A stretch of 64,000 bases of DNA, taken from the NCBI RefSeq assembly GCF_011386835.1, contig NC_088795.1:12257441-12321440 (forward strand). The letters run 5' to 3'. The translations under genes were made by a program, and so were the position numbers. Every line of letters begins with the position of its first letter. Positions within the stretch are counted from its first letter, which is position 1. The DNA is from Chrysemys picta bellii. Lineage: Eukaryota; Chordata; Testudines; Emydidae. Of the stretch, positions 12,001 to 22,508 are shown piece by piece. The notes beneath the pieces are model-generated. The model was not told where the DNA came from, ran no database searches, and saw only the letters and a list, made by a program, of their open reading frames with translations.

Positions 12001-15000
12001 GAGAGTACAGTAGGGCTGCCACCCGTCTGGGTTTTACCTGGACATCCTGGTTTTTGGCTTCGGTGTCCGGGTGCTACTTAGGATTGCCAGGTGCTCAGTT
12101 TTTGACCGGAAAGTCTGGTTGAAAAGGTGACCTGGCAGTGCCCAGTCAGATGTAACGACTGGACACCAAAAGTCCAGTTACCGCAGGGAAGGAGGCGGCG
12201 CCAGGGCATTAACCCACACCAGCCCCTGCTCAGTTGGGGCAGCAGGCTTGTTGTCAGGCTGCAGGAGCTCCCGTCCCAGCCCTGGAGCAAGGGGGGACCC
12301 AGCTGGGGAGGGAGGAAGGTGGAGACGATCCAGTGAGCGACAGGGAGAGGGAGGGAGAGGAGTGAGGGCTGGGGGCGGGGCCTTGGGGGGAAGAGGGAGA
12401 GAAGAGGGTGAGGCCTCAGGAGTCCTGTTACAGCAATTAAAAAGGTGACAACCCTAGAGTACAGTGTAACCCTGGAAAAAGCTACCGAGTATTTTGGGGT
12501 CTGTTGGCTAAAGAGGCTTGGAGCTGTACGCTAAGAAGCCGCTTCCTGCTATTTAATGTTTTCTGCACTCACTCAGAGACATAGGACTTTGTACATTCTT
12601 TGTAAACAAAACTGCATCAGATAACTACCTGATATCACCAATTTCATCTCCCAGCTGAACATCCCCAGAGCTCCAAACTGCTGCTCAGGTCAAAAAGAGG
12701 CAAAGAGTACAACTCAACATGTGTATTGGCAGCAGCATCAAGCCTCAGGTTTGTTAAGTGCTTTGGTATTTTAGGGGACGAAAGGGCCCATAGACATTTA
12801 TTCTTGAAATAAGTAGGTGGTTTATTCCTCCCTTTCAGGAAATGCTACTGGAGCGGGAAGAACCACCTTACTTTAAAATGAACTTTTTTAGGTGGTGAAG
12901 CCAAACTCTCTGCTGCTGTAACCATGGAAGTCAATGACTCTTGCTAGCAAAGAATTTGACCCTGTATCTAACAATCAGAGTAAAATGTCACACACTATGG
13001 GTACATCTACACTACCCGCCGGATCGGCAGGTAGCGATCGATCTATCAGGGATCGATTTATCACGTCTCAGCTAGACGTGATAAATCGATCCCCGAATGC
13101 GCTCCCCGTCGACTCCGGAACCCCACCGCTGCGAGAGGCAGAAGCGGAGTCGACGGGGGAGCGGCGGCTGTCGATCCTGTGTGGCGAGGACGCGAAGTAC
13201 GTCAATCTAAGTCGATCTAAGATACGTCGACTTCAGCTACGCTATTCTCATAGCTGAAGTTGCGTATCTTAGATCGATTCCCCCCCCCCCCCCCAGTGTA
13301 GACCAGGCTTATAAGCCATACCCATGTTAACAGAGGCTGGCCTAGCAATCAAGTGACAGTACAACAAAGCAGAGGCTCGGCAGTAGTCTTGCAGGTCAGC
13401 TGAGGAGGGCCGGGCTGTGCAGACAATGCACTCAGAACCTGGATTGCGGGAGCATTTGGGTAGGTCTACACTGTAATTAGACACCCGGAACTGGCCCAGC
13501 CCACAAGCCCGAACCAGCTGGCATGGGCCCGCTGCGGGTGGTGTAGACATACCCTTTCTGTCACTCCGTAGCAACTCTTGCGGCTGACTCAGAGGGCAGT
13601 GTACTTAAGACATGTGACTCCTTTGAGGAAAAAAAAAGTATAAAAATCAAGCAAATTAAATTACTGTTGGGATTCCTTAATTAACACTTAGAGAAGCAAC
13701 GCTGCTAGACAGAGTAGTCAAAACTCTGCTCCATGGGCTTGAGTAGGACGGTGAACCAGAGGGGTCTCCAGGCAGCTGAGACCTTGTTTCGGGGGAATCC
13801 GAGACAGACCAGAGGGCTGAAAAGAACAGATCTGGAAGGAAGAAGTCGTCTATAAAATTGGTAACCACCTTCTCTGTTTGCCAAGCAGGAACTGCGTGAG
13901 GCTAGCACAGGGCCTGTTTGTGTATGTTTGTGGAAGAGAGACTCGTTAAGGGGAACAGGAGTACTTGTGGCATCTTAGAGACTAACAAATTTATTTGAGC
14001 ATAAGCTTTCGTGGGTTACAGGCTACTTCATCGGATGCATGTGAAGTGGGCTGTAGCCCACGAAAGCTTATGCTCAAAGAAATTTGTTAGTCTCTAAGGT
14101 GCCACAAGTACTCCTGTTCTTTTTGCGGATACAGACTAACACGGCTGCTACTCTGAAACCTGTTAAGGGGAGTGTAATGTGTAGCTCTTAATGTCTAACA
14201 CAGGAGTTATGTGCTTGATATAACCCTTTACCGCTTGTGTAATTCCTTCTCAACAAACTGCTGTGCATTGAAAATAATGACGGTGGACCTTTTTCATTGG
14301 TGTGACAGTAATCTGCTCTGCCAGGAGCCAGTAAACATCCATTTCAGGGGTAGTAGCACCCCCTGTTGCCAACACTGGGGAGGTAGGATTATTCTGCTAA
14401 ATATATTTCACTTAAAGCCATGGCAAAATGGTTAAAATAAATTAAAAACATTCATTAAAATTTGCTAATCTACATAGAAAAAAGCACAAAATCTCCCGCT
14501 GTCAGAATAAAACTGTAATATTTTCACTCTGCACAAAAAAAACCTTCCTGGTTTTGTATGGAAGTACCATAGCAAGTTGCCAAAAGGTGGCAGCATTCCA
14601 TTTTCATAGGATGAAAGTACAAAATAGCTGTATCAGACCTCATTGTTATTCTAAATACATTTAATACAGGAATGAAAACAGGCCTAGAAAATGTTTTGAG
14701 ACAAAGCTTGGAGAGAAAAATCTTGTAATTCAAGGGCCCAGTCCTACAGTAATGTTTCACACACACACAAAGCCCCCACTGACATCGTTGGAAGTTTTGT
14801 CTAACTAAGGGCTGCAAGATCAGATCTCAAATCCAGACCACAAAATTAAAAGTGCTAAATACTGTAACACTACAATTTAAGAGGAATTACATTCAAATGA
14901 ATTATACAATCCGAAACAAAAAGAAAAACTTTCTTTCTAATCACATACGGAGACAATTCTACTAATTTAAATATCGTATTATCCACTTAGATACTAGATA

Positions 15001-15334
15001 AGCTGTTTAAAGAGCACATAGTGATACTGACCTTGGCAAAGCATTTTGTGCTCTATCAATGAAAAGCATCATATAAGAGCCAGGTATTAGTTCCCATTTG
15101 CCCTTTAAGTCATGTGAAGAAAATATGCAATATAAGCATGCATATAGATGGATGTTTGCCACATGTGAGTCATACAAAGAGGTGAATTTGACCTGATCTG
15201 ACATGAAATCAAACTAATGGATACCTGAAGGATTGGTCATGACAAAACTGACAGATTTTACAGTTTGACACAGAATGACAGAGCTGTTATAAAAGAAAAA
15301 CTAAGTGTATATGCTATATAGTTACCATATGTAC

Positions 15335-15393
<59 letters not shown>

Positions 15394-18300
15394 CCACGTG
15401 TGCACACGCATCCACATGCAAAATATCCAAAAAACACTGAGTGCACCAGAGGTAGATTTGTATAAACTACAAATGCCCAGCCTTAGCTCCAGACTGCAAT
15501 ACACTTAATAGAAATTGCATCAGACAGAGACCCGTCATTTCTTCTGCATTATCTTTGATGCATATTGCCCCATTTCTGAGCAGGTGAGAACTAATCATCC
15601 CCAGGGATGCAGGTAAATGCGTCAAAGAACTTATTGGACCGCTGTGTGACAGCTGATCCATCAGGGGGCTATTTGGTATAGGCTGTGCAAAACACACCAG
15701 GAGTTGGCTGGTGGGCCTGCACACGTTCTTTTCCCTGCATTTTGAGAGTAGTATATTCACCCTCAGTTCCTGGCACTCAGCTGATGACGCTGAGTATGTA
15801 GATTTTCATCCGTGATCCAGCTCTTCTAACTCTCTCCCAGTTCTGTCCCACTCTGAGTAAAACAAGACCCTTCCTATCTCCCCAATTCCTTCCTGCCGAA
15901 CATTGGAAGACATCCCCCTCAGGCGGGAAGAAATTCTTATATTCCCTATCAACTTCCAGGCAGCTGCCAGCCCAGTCTCCTGTCTCTCCATGTTGTTTCT
16001 TTCCTCCCGCTGACCTTGCCACTCAAGGTGACCCACCAGCCCCTAATTTTTGCAGTTGAGGATGACTATATGACATGCGGACTAGGGAAGAAGGAAGGTT
16101 CCTGGCTGATGGGTGTGGGACTGGATCCACAATCCCACAGGATAGTGCCATTTCCAACCTGGCATTCGCTTGGGAGTTAATTAATTTCCTAAGGGTTTGT
16201 TATTAACATGCTTTAATTATGAGCTTCCTTACTTCAGTATTTAATGACTGTTCCACCTGCCTAGAAATGGAAGCTGCAAGAATGGAGTGAAAGGATGTGG
16301 CCAGTTTCACACAAGAGTCTTTAAACACTTCCTTCCACCCCAAAGTCCAGTCTTCCAACTCTTAAAGGGTTACGGCTTTTAGAAGCAGAGGACTCCGATG
16401 AAGTGGGTTTTAGTCCACGGAAGCTTATGCCCAAATAAATGTGTTAGTCTCTAAGGTGCCACAAGGACTCCTTGTTGTTTTTGCTGATACAGATTAACAC
16501 AGCTGCAGCTCTGATACTTATATCTGCAAACCCCAGTGTGCAATTGCATGCCTGTATTTGTGAGCAATTGTTAAAGCCACTGTCTTGCTGACTGCAAATA
16601 TCCATTTTATATCCGTAACAACAGCAAGTGTACATTGAGGTGGTATAGCTGCCCACGTGGCTTTGTTCATGCAAGTGAACCTCTCATTTGTAAAAATCTG
16701 CCCCATAATAAATTCTCTCTCTCTAGTACAACCAGTATTTCAGACAGCAAGGCTAGTCGATGAATCACCATATAAATGTCTACAACCCTGTGACACCAAA
16801 GAACACCATTTTTTCTTCTTTATCCAATGTTGGAAGAACACCCATGTCACAGAGAAACACTCTAGGCCACATCATGAGCTCCATCTACAGCAGGGAAGGG
16901 CAAAGTACGGCCCACCAGCTATTTTAATCTGGCCCTTGAGCTCCCGTTGGGGAGCGGGGTCGGGGGCTTGCCCCACTCTGGTGCTCCTGCCGGGGAGCAG
17001 GGTCGGGGGCCACTTCACGCGGCTCCCGGAAGCAGCGGCATGGCCACCCTCCAGCTCCTACACATAGGAGCAGCCAGGAGGCTCCGCTCTGAATGCTGCC
17101 CCCACAGCTCTCATTTGCCGGGAACCACGGCCAATGGGAACTGCAGGGGTGGTGCCTGCGGATGAGGCAGTGTGCAGAGCTGCCTGGCCGCGCCTCCGCG
17201 TAGGAGCCGCAGAAGGGACATGCCGCTGCTTCTGGAAGCCGCTTGAGGTAAGTGCCACCCAGAGCCTGCACCTCTGCGCCCCAACCCCCTGCCCCAGCCC
17301 TGATCCCCCTCCCACTCTCCAAACCCCTTGGTCCCAGCCCAGAGCACACTCCTACACCCCAAACTCATCCCCAGCCCCCTCCCCAGAGCCCACACCCCCA
17401 GCTGGAGCCCTCCCCCCTCCTGCATAACTTGGGATAAGTATAAACAGAGGGGAAATTATTTTTTTGTAGTGACCCAGCCACTGCCAGTCACTACAAAAAA
17501 TAATTTTCCCTCTGTTGATATTCACCCCTTCTTGTCAACTGTCGGGAATTGGCCTTGATAGCACGGACAACTCCACTTGGTAAGGCAACTCCCATCTTTT
17601 CATGTGCTGTATATTTATACCTGCCCCTGTATTTTCCACTCCGTGCATCCGACGAAGTGGGTTATATCCCACGAAAGCCTATGCCCAAATAATGTGTTAG
17701 TCTCTATAGTGCCACAAGGACTCCTTGTTTTTACTGACACAGACTAACAGGGCTACTCGTAGAGAAATGTTCGCATTACAATAAACGCTACCATTTGACT
17801 AAACGACCGTCACGTTAAGAGTAGTTATCAATTCAACTACACTCAGTAGATAGGATTTTTTTTTTCAGTCTACAAAGGCTTATTGGAGACAATACAGAGC
17901 AGAGCAGAAATACCTTCTGTGTTGTTGTTTGCCCAGCTATTCCATCTGTCTGTGGTTAGCAACGAAACAGTAATAGCTTCCTCTTCACCCAGCGCTACCA
18001 TTGCTGTAGAATGCAAACACATATTGGCTTTAGCAGGAAAACACTTTTGCATGAAGCTTATTTCATCTGTACAAATGGGTCCATTAAATGGACTGCTGAA
18101 TGCCGAAACTTAAATAATGAGGATTTCTTTTTATTATGTTCTTGCCTCTTTGAATTCCTTTGCTCACAACTTAGTTATGACGGTGGGGAACAGAAAACGA
18201 GCTACTGTTTGAATAGTCTCCGAATACATATCCATGCTCTTATAAATCCCATTGTAATTACTTGATATTGTATGCAATACAGTTCATTATAACATGCTAT

Positions 18301-18576
18301 ATAAGGCATATCTACTGATAGATACTCTTTAAAATGATTCAAAATGAAATCATATTTATCCAAAAATTCAGTGAAGTCAGAAACTACTGAAACTAATTTT
18401 GTTTCTGAATTCCTTTGAGCTTTTTGGATTTTTTCCCCCACTGCTTATTACAGAAAATATGAGTGAACTTTTCTTAAACAAATGTATAAATACAAACCCT
18501 ATGTTTATAAGACACCAATAAAAACCCCAATAAACCTACCTCTTAGCAAAATATATATTAGCATTCCAAATGCCAT
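9062..18576 (-). CDS. EPGN: EPGN, epigen precursor, five coding exons (whole coding span)
   Basis: Epigen is a membrane-anchored EGF-family ligand that is shed to activate EGFR/ErbB1 on epithelial cells. Five exons (18540-18576, 17914-18003, 10375-10492, 9444-9596, 9062-9095) join in consistent phases to 432 bp, or 143 residues plus stop. Residues 1-17 form a short hydrophobic leader. Asn39 lies in an N-x-T sequon. The EGF domain has cysteines at 57, 65, 70, 81, 83 and 92, with spacing C-x7-C-x4-C-x10-C-x-C-x8-C. Arg91 and Leu95 are at the receptor-contact positions known in EGF ligands. A hydrophobic helix spans about 108-130, then a basic RKR stop-transfer and a 10-residue tail. The family is recognised from YCINGxCAFHxEL and [12 protein letters not shown]. 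Length is close to mammalian epigens (about 150). The neighbour MTHFD2L is upstream in the same orientation, as in mammals. The exon models come from reading splice sites and homology, with no transcript evidence. Confidence 0.93.
9230..9350 (-). repeat. MIR-like SINE in EPGN intron 4
   Basis: The minus strand reads GTGGATAGAGCAGAGGGCTA, then a CTGGGTCTGTCCCTC segment and CTGAACTGCTCTGTGCCTC, matching the tRNA head and core of MIR. Confidence 0.7.
9444..9596 (-). CDS. EPGN: EPGN coding exon 4 (last EGF loop and transmembrane helix)
   Basis: The 153-bp exon follows a long T-rich acceptor tract ending TTAG and ends at a GTATGG donor in phase 2. It encodes [19 protein letters not shown] and then a juxtamembrane stretch and a Gly/Ile/Leu-rich transmembrane helix ending YCYVRK. 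The C-x-C and x8-C spacing completes the EGF fold. Confidence 0.96.
10024..10206 (-). repeat. tRNA-derived turtle SINE with CR1-like tail
   Basis: The minus strand has a degraded A box (ATAGCTCAGTAG near 10195), a box B (GAGTTCAATCC) and then a CR1-like 3' tail ending near TTCTAGGAGATAGG. It is one of three copies in the window. Confidence 0.75.
10375..10492 (-). CDS. EPGN: EPGN coding exon 3 (first four EGF cysteines)
   Basis: The 118-bp exon has a strong polypyrimidine tract and CCCAATAG acceptor and a GTAAAT donor. It enters in phase 1 and leaves in phase 2. It encodes [12 protein letters not shown] followed by the EGF segment with [10 protein letters not shown] and ending KKPIC, which identifies epigen within the EGF family. 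Confidence 0.96.
10500..12000. other. EPGN intron 2, no recognised feature
   Basis: Non-coding apart from the acceptor tract of exon 3. A minus-strand ORF at 11255-11488 was examined as a possible exon and set aside. Confidence 0.5.
12012..12455. mobile_element. TIR element with 10-bp target duplication
   Basis: The ends are AGGGCTGCCACC and GGTGACAACCCT (inverted match 10 of 12). The flanking direct repeats AGAGTACAGT at 12002-12011 and 12456-12465 are identical. The GC-rich interior has no coding capacity. The 10-bp duplication is longer than the 8 bp usual for hAT, so the superfamily is unsettled. Confidence 0.65.
12999..13311. mobile_element. Three-hairpin MITE, copy A
   Basis: The outer ends are GGGTACATCTACACTACC and AGTGTAGACCAGGCTTA. 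Inside are dyads around GGGATCGATTTATCACGTCT, GTCGACTCC/GGAGTCGAC, and a TCAGCTACG...TAGCTGAAG arm pair. A poly(C) run of about 16 lies at 13279-13294. It is probably PIF/Harbinger-like. Confidence 0.7.
13955..14161. mobile_element. PLE tail, inverted two-arm copy with target duplication
   Basis: Two inverted copies of the PLE 3' end meet at about 14040. Each arm carries GTGGG-hairpin, CGAAAGC, TTATGCTCAAA and TTTGTTAGTCTCTAAGGTGCC. Identical 10-bp repeats GTTAAGGGGA flank the whole structure (13945-13954 and 14162-14171), so it inserted as one unit. Confidence 0.8.
14460..15330. other. EPGN intron 2, unannotated AT-rich DNA
   Basis: No repeat family or exon was recognised in this stretch. 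Confidence 0.4.
15338..15388. repeat. (AC)n microsatellite
   Basis: About 25 uninterrupted AC repeats. ORFs across it (His-Thr and Cys-Val repeats) are artefacts. Confidence 0.97.
16390..16510 (+). mobile_element. PLE 3' tail fragment
   Basis: It runs from CCGATGAAGTGGGTTTTAG through CCACGGAAGCTTATGCCC and TGTGTTAGTCTCTAAGGTGCC to AACACAGCTGCAGCTCTG, the 3' end shared with the other copies. Confidence 0.75.
16886..17428. mobile_element. hAT-like GC-rich element, right end missing
   Basis: The left end CAGGGAAGGGCAAAGTACGG resembles the GGGCAAACTACGGCCC end of hAT elements. The GC-rich interior contains overlapping spurious ORFs. No matching right end is visible before the PLE begins at about 17432. 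Confidence 0.55.
17440..17757 (+). mobile_element. PLE tail with inverted 5' end
   Basis: A 29-bp inverted repeat (17443-17472 versus 17488-17516, built on CAGAGGGGAAATTATTTTTT) surrounds a 15-nt loop. After it comes the standard tail with CCGACGA, GTGGGTTATATCCCAC, GAAAGC and TGTGTTAGTCTCTATAGTGCC. Confidence 0.75.
17914..18003 (-). CDS. EPGN: EPGN coding exon 2 (propeptide)
   Basis: The 90-bp exon lies between a TTCTACAG acceptor and a GTATTT donor and is phase 1 at both ends. It encodes [13 protein letters not shown] and then a Trp/Asn-rich propeptide ending NNNTE, parallel to the A-M-x-A-L-x-E-E...N-x-T-E propeptide of mammalian epigen. Asn39 within it is a predicted N-glycosylation site. 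Confidence 0.88.
18540..18576 (-). CDS. EPGN: EPGN coding exon 1 (start codon and leader)
   Basis: The exon encodes 12 residues beginning [12 protein letters not shown] and ends in phase 1 at a GTAGGT donor (18539-18534). It resembles the MALGV...LLF leader of mammalian epigen. The start was chosen by that match and by the TATA box about 90 bp upstream. The leader is short and depends on exon 2 for its C-terminal half. Confidence 0.85.
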
Positions 18577-18641
18577 ATCTAGTAGCAGATTAACAGTGTT
18601 TTCTTCTCTTCTTTCCAGAGAGCTGGGTTGTTCTGCTTACC

Positions 18642-18703
18642 TGTGCTCATGTGTCTTCCTTGCACTTATATACCGTGAAGCGTCGCCTGCTGTTCTGACC
18701 AAT
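18642..18703 (-). promoter_or_regulatory. EPGN core promoter: inverted CCAAT box and TATA box
   Basis: On the minus strand, ATTGG (18703-18699) precedes TATATAAG (18672-18665) by about 27 bp. The start of transcription would fall near 18640, giving a 5' UTR of about 65 bp before the ATG at 18576. The spacing is that of a TATA-type pol II promoter. Confidence 0.6.
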
Positions 18704-18769
18704 AAAAAAAACAACGTGCATCTGGCAACAACCTAAAGCCTCAGGCCAACCACACATTCATTTAGGAAA

Positions 18770-20320
18770 CTATCATTATCTAGCAATCTGTTCGGGTTTT
18801 CTTTTGAAACACCCGTTTCCTATTACCTGTAGGCATAATTGTGCATGCAAGGACACTGTTTTATGGAGAAACCTGGTATCTGTCAAAGCAGAGTAACAAG
18901 ATACAATGAAGCAAAAGTCAGTGAAACTAAACGTATGTACTACTTACAAATGAGAGATATTTTCTGTGTGGCTTGTATTTTGGGGGGCTTATATTATTCC
19001 TAGAGAGGAAGGATTGGCCAATGGTTAAGGCACTAGCTGAGAACTTAGAAGACACAGACCTCACTGAAGCTGATGGGTGTGCTAGCCACCTCTCATTCAG
19101 GCTAAAAAGGGAGCAATGAAATGTCTCTTTGTTTAGTGATAGCTGAAACAATGGGAGACCACCACCCAAGGTACTGGCTGTATGTAAGGCCTGGGCAGAG
19201 GCTTAGCCATGCATGCCAAGAGGTTTCCTTGGAACTGATTGAAAATGCAGGGGTTGGGGCGTTCTTTGGTTGGCGCTATGGGGGTGAGCAGAAAGCCTGG
19301 GGAAAGCCAGAGAAGAACTGGTAGCATGGCTGTGAAAGGAAACCAAGAGGGCTTCTCTTTGGGCAGACTACTGGGCAGGAAGGTAGACTTGGAAGTTGTG
19401 AGGAAGAAAACTGACTCTTCCTGTTTGTTTCTATTGTGTGCAGGGAAACAGGACTCTGTTTACGTTCTTTGTAAATAAACAGGGTTGCACTGACAAATAT
19501 ACCTCACTCCTATCACTCACTGCTCTTTCTAATGGAAACAATCCTGCAAGGCCCTCCATATTGGCTAACAGCTCAGGCCAAAGGGGCACCAAAAGCCATA
19601 TAGGTACCTAAGAAGATACCTGAAAGATAGTACAACATCAGTTACATTTCTATTAGTGTTTACAATTAGGAGTGGTCCCTCCCAGTGGTCACTAATTTAA
19701 TCAGCAGTCCCTGGTCCAGCAAAGCACTTGTACATGCAAGTAGTCCCATTGCCCTAACTCTCACACATTGTTATGCTCACAGAACACAAGCAGCCACTTC
19801 CACTTTCTCAACAGAGAGCTAGAGGGAGGGACTAACATTTCACAATGTAAGGATACTGTGGTACATCTCTACTGTTCTCACTGTGTCAGGTTATTCCTCT
19901 GTGTTGTGTTCCTCTCAGTGACCCAGCGGATTAGATCCAGGAGCTTCACTTGTCAGGAGGAAAATGGCGTGTTAGCCTTGCCCATTCTAATTCACTCTCC
20001 TGGGAATGCATTACAGCCAGGAGGTTTTGATCTTTGTCAGTTGTGCTGTGTCACTGCACACCTGCACATTCGTGGGGTGCAGCTTGTGTTTTATGCCTAG
20101 GTGGGTAACCCTTGCTAACAAATCACAATTCAGGAGGATAGCTGGATCAAGCGAGCTTGATTTTCTATATCTATCCATCCATGCACCCACCCACACAATA
20201 GGAACTTAATTGAACCAGTACCCACAAGGTGGCTTCTTCATTATCAATAGGTTCAGTAGGATTGTATCCTTATACCCGGATCCTGCAAATACTTATGTGT
20301 GTGTTTAAATTTAAGCATGT
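18770..20320. other. Intergenic DNA upstream of EPGN
   Basis: Mostly unannotated. A degraded MIR-like head lies near 19010-19080, and a dispersed TTAAGCA/CATTG repeat lies near 19660-19745. No exon was recognised. Confidence 0.4.
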
Positions 20321-20326
20321 GCCTAA

Positions 20327-20531
20327 GGCTATGTCTGCACATCTGTACTGCTGCAGCTGTGTCGCTGTAAGGTGTCTGTGTAGACGCTCTCCTACCGGCA
20401 TAATTAAATACAGCGGTAGCTATGTTGGCAGAAGAGCATCTCCCGCTAACATAGTGCTGTCCACACCAGGTCGGTCTGGGGTATGTTTTTTCACAGCCCT
20501 GACTGACAAAAGTGCTAGTGTAGACAAAGCC
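20327..20531. mobile_element. Harbinger-like MITE, CCGACAAAAG family
   Basis: The ends are GGCTATGTCTGCACATC and AGTGTAGACAAAGCC with TAA direct repeats (20324-20326, 20532-20534). The interior GGCATAATTAAA and GACTGACAAAAGTGCTAG are shared with the elements at 52562 and 54616. Confidence 0.75.
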
Positions 20532-21954
20532 TAAGTGTATGCTGGACTGGGACATTATTTGTACATGGTTGTTGACATGGTTTATGCCTCAGGCTTCAAA
20601 TGTTCTTCCTGTAAAAAACACATTACAGAAATGAACATTTTATTCCGTTCATTTGGCACAACAGTTTTATTTACTTCCTTGGTTTATACTATTTTGGCCA
20701 CCATTAATTTTTCTAAATATGTAGAAAAATGTTAGCAGAAATAGAAATACTTTTACTTTTCATTTTTGTATTTTATGTACATTTAACGAAAATAGCAGGT
20801 ATTTGGTGTTTAAAAACTAAACAGAAAAAATGGTCATAAGAAAAATCAGTACAAGTGTAACTTTCCAACTTTTTTTTTTATTGTAGAAAGTACATTTTTG
20901 TAATTGAAGAAATATTCAGCATTATATTTGGGCTTTTTTCATTCAGGCAATCTACAAACTACTGGCAAGCATCAATGGCTCTTGATTAGAGTAAATAATC
21001 AAAACCCTCTCTACTGAAATTCAGAGATGTAAACAATGGCCCAATCTGACACCAACTGACGTCAGTCGGAGCTGGAGTGGGCCCTCAGTGTTAATAATAT
21101 ATGCAATCATCATCAGAATGGCTTATTATTGGTATTCACTGGCATTCCCATTTTAATTTTACATCGCATTTGATTACTCTAATCCAGTTTTTGAACTGAC
21201 ATTCTCTCTCATTGAATGAATAAGTGAGCATCAACATTTTTATTCCTTCTTTAAATACAGATAAATATTCCCCATTCTCCCAAGTTTGCCTCTTATTTTT
21301 ATAGCAGTAGTGTCCTCGTCCCAATGTCACTCTTCTGTGGTCACTGAAGTGAATAGCAAAACTCCCATGGGACCAGGATTGGGCCTTATGGCAGAGACTA
21401 AGAACATAAACTGATCACAGGAGGCAAGAGGGAACGCAGTTCATAGTTTTAACACAACTATTTCATTCTGGATGATCTTTTCCTCCCCTTTTATATTACC
21501 GATGACACATTTCTATAGTAGGTTTTACTATAGACTTATTAATCCCAGCCCTGATCCTGCTAAGTGATCCATACATGGTCACATCATAGGATCAGGGCAT
21601 ATCAAACACTGAGCATGCTTAAAAAGAAACACAACACACTGCATGTGTAGCAACACATTTGGCTAACAAAGCCTGGATTGTGAAGGAGACAAATTCTGGT
21701 TTCCATTCTAGTGCACGTAGCCTCCACTGACTTCTGGGTACGTAGATAAGGTCAGAATTTGGCCTTTTGTGTGTAAGCTTATTTTAATATAAAAAAAATC
21801 TACATGCTGAACGTGAGCTTTATGATTTACCTTTATGATTTCAGCATGACTGGCATGCAGTTGAATCTTAGGTTGGAATCTTGCATTACTTGGGCATGCA
21901 AAATTCCTACTGACATCAACAGAAGTTTTGGATTTGCAAGGAATTCAAGATTTA

Positions 21955-22140
21955 GAATAAATTTTTCAAAAGTGTGTAAGTGACTTGGGAGCCTAAGTTC
22001 AATTTTCAAAAGGTGATTGAGCATTTAGGAGCTTAAGCGTCATTAACTTTCAATGAAGTTTAGGGTCCTAACTGACTAAGTCACTTTTGAAAATAGGACT
22101 TAAGAGTAAAATTTTCAAAAGCATCTTAGTCATTTTTTTT
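21955..22140. repeat. Palindromic TTTTCAAAAG repeat
   Basis: It contains TTTTTCAAAAGTGTGTAAGT, GAGCCTAAGTTCAATTTTCA and the reverse-complementary GACTAAGTCACTTTTGAAAA. A related palindrome lies at 27722-27828. Confidence 0.6.
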
Positions 22141-22395
22141 TTATAAACAAGATTGACTCACAGAACAACAATACACATGTGAAAGCTGTGATTGCACTTT
22201 GTTTTACTCACAATTCAGCTGCAGGAGGTAACAGAAGGTATTGCAACATTTTGTAAATCATTCTCAGAGTCATAATATTTTACATGAAAAAATAAATACA
22301 ATGTAGAAATAAATATATTTGTAGTAAAAAATAAATGTTTTATGTATCAATAAATAGAATGACTGGGATTCATTTTTTCGTGTAGCAGTAGCTCT

Positions 22396-22508
22396 CTAGT
22401 AAATGAGCTTTTTAGCAGTAATGAGCGTGTTCTTCAAGAGCATGGCAACAGTCATGGGTCCTACTCCTCCTGGGACTGGAGTGATAAAGCCAGCTTTCTT
22501 CTTTACCT
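22396..22508 (-). CDS. MTHFD2L: MTHFD2L last coding exon
   Basis: This exon follows the acceptor TATATTAG and completes the codon of exon 7. It encodes [20 protein letters not shown] and ends AKKLIY followed by [11 protein letters not shown] is the second family signature. No clear AATAAA was found soon after the stop; an ATTAAA at 21783-21788 is a weak 3'-end candidate. Confidence 0.95.

Noticed and set aside
15258..15508. ORFs of Thr-His and Cys-Val repeats
   Set aside because: They are translations of the (AC)n microsatellite.
16657..17558. Cluster of overlapping GC-rich ORFs on both strands
   Set aside because: They lie inside a hAT-like element and have no conserved domain. High GC lowers stop-codon frequency.
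18634..18650. Possible splice donor CACAG/GTAAGC upstream of the EPGN start
   Set aside because: It lies at the predicted start of transcription, 25-30 bp after the TATA box, leaving no room for an exon before it.
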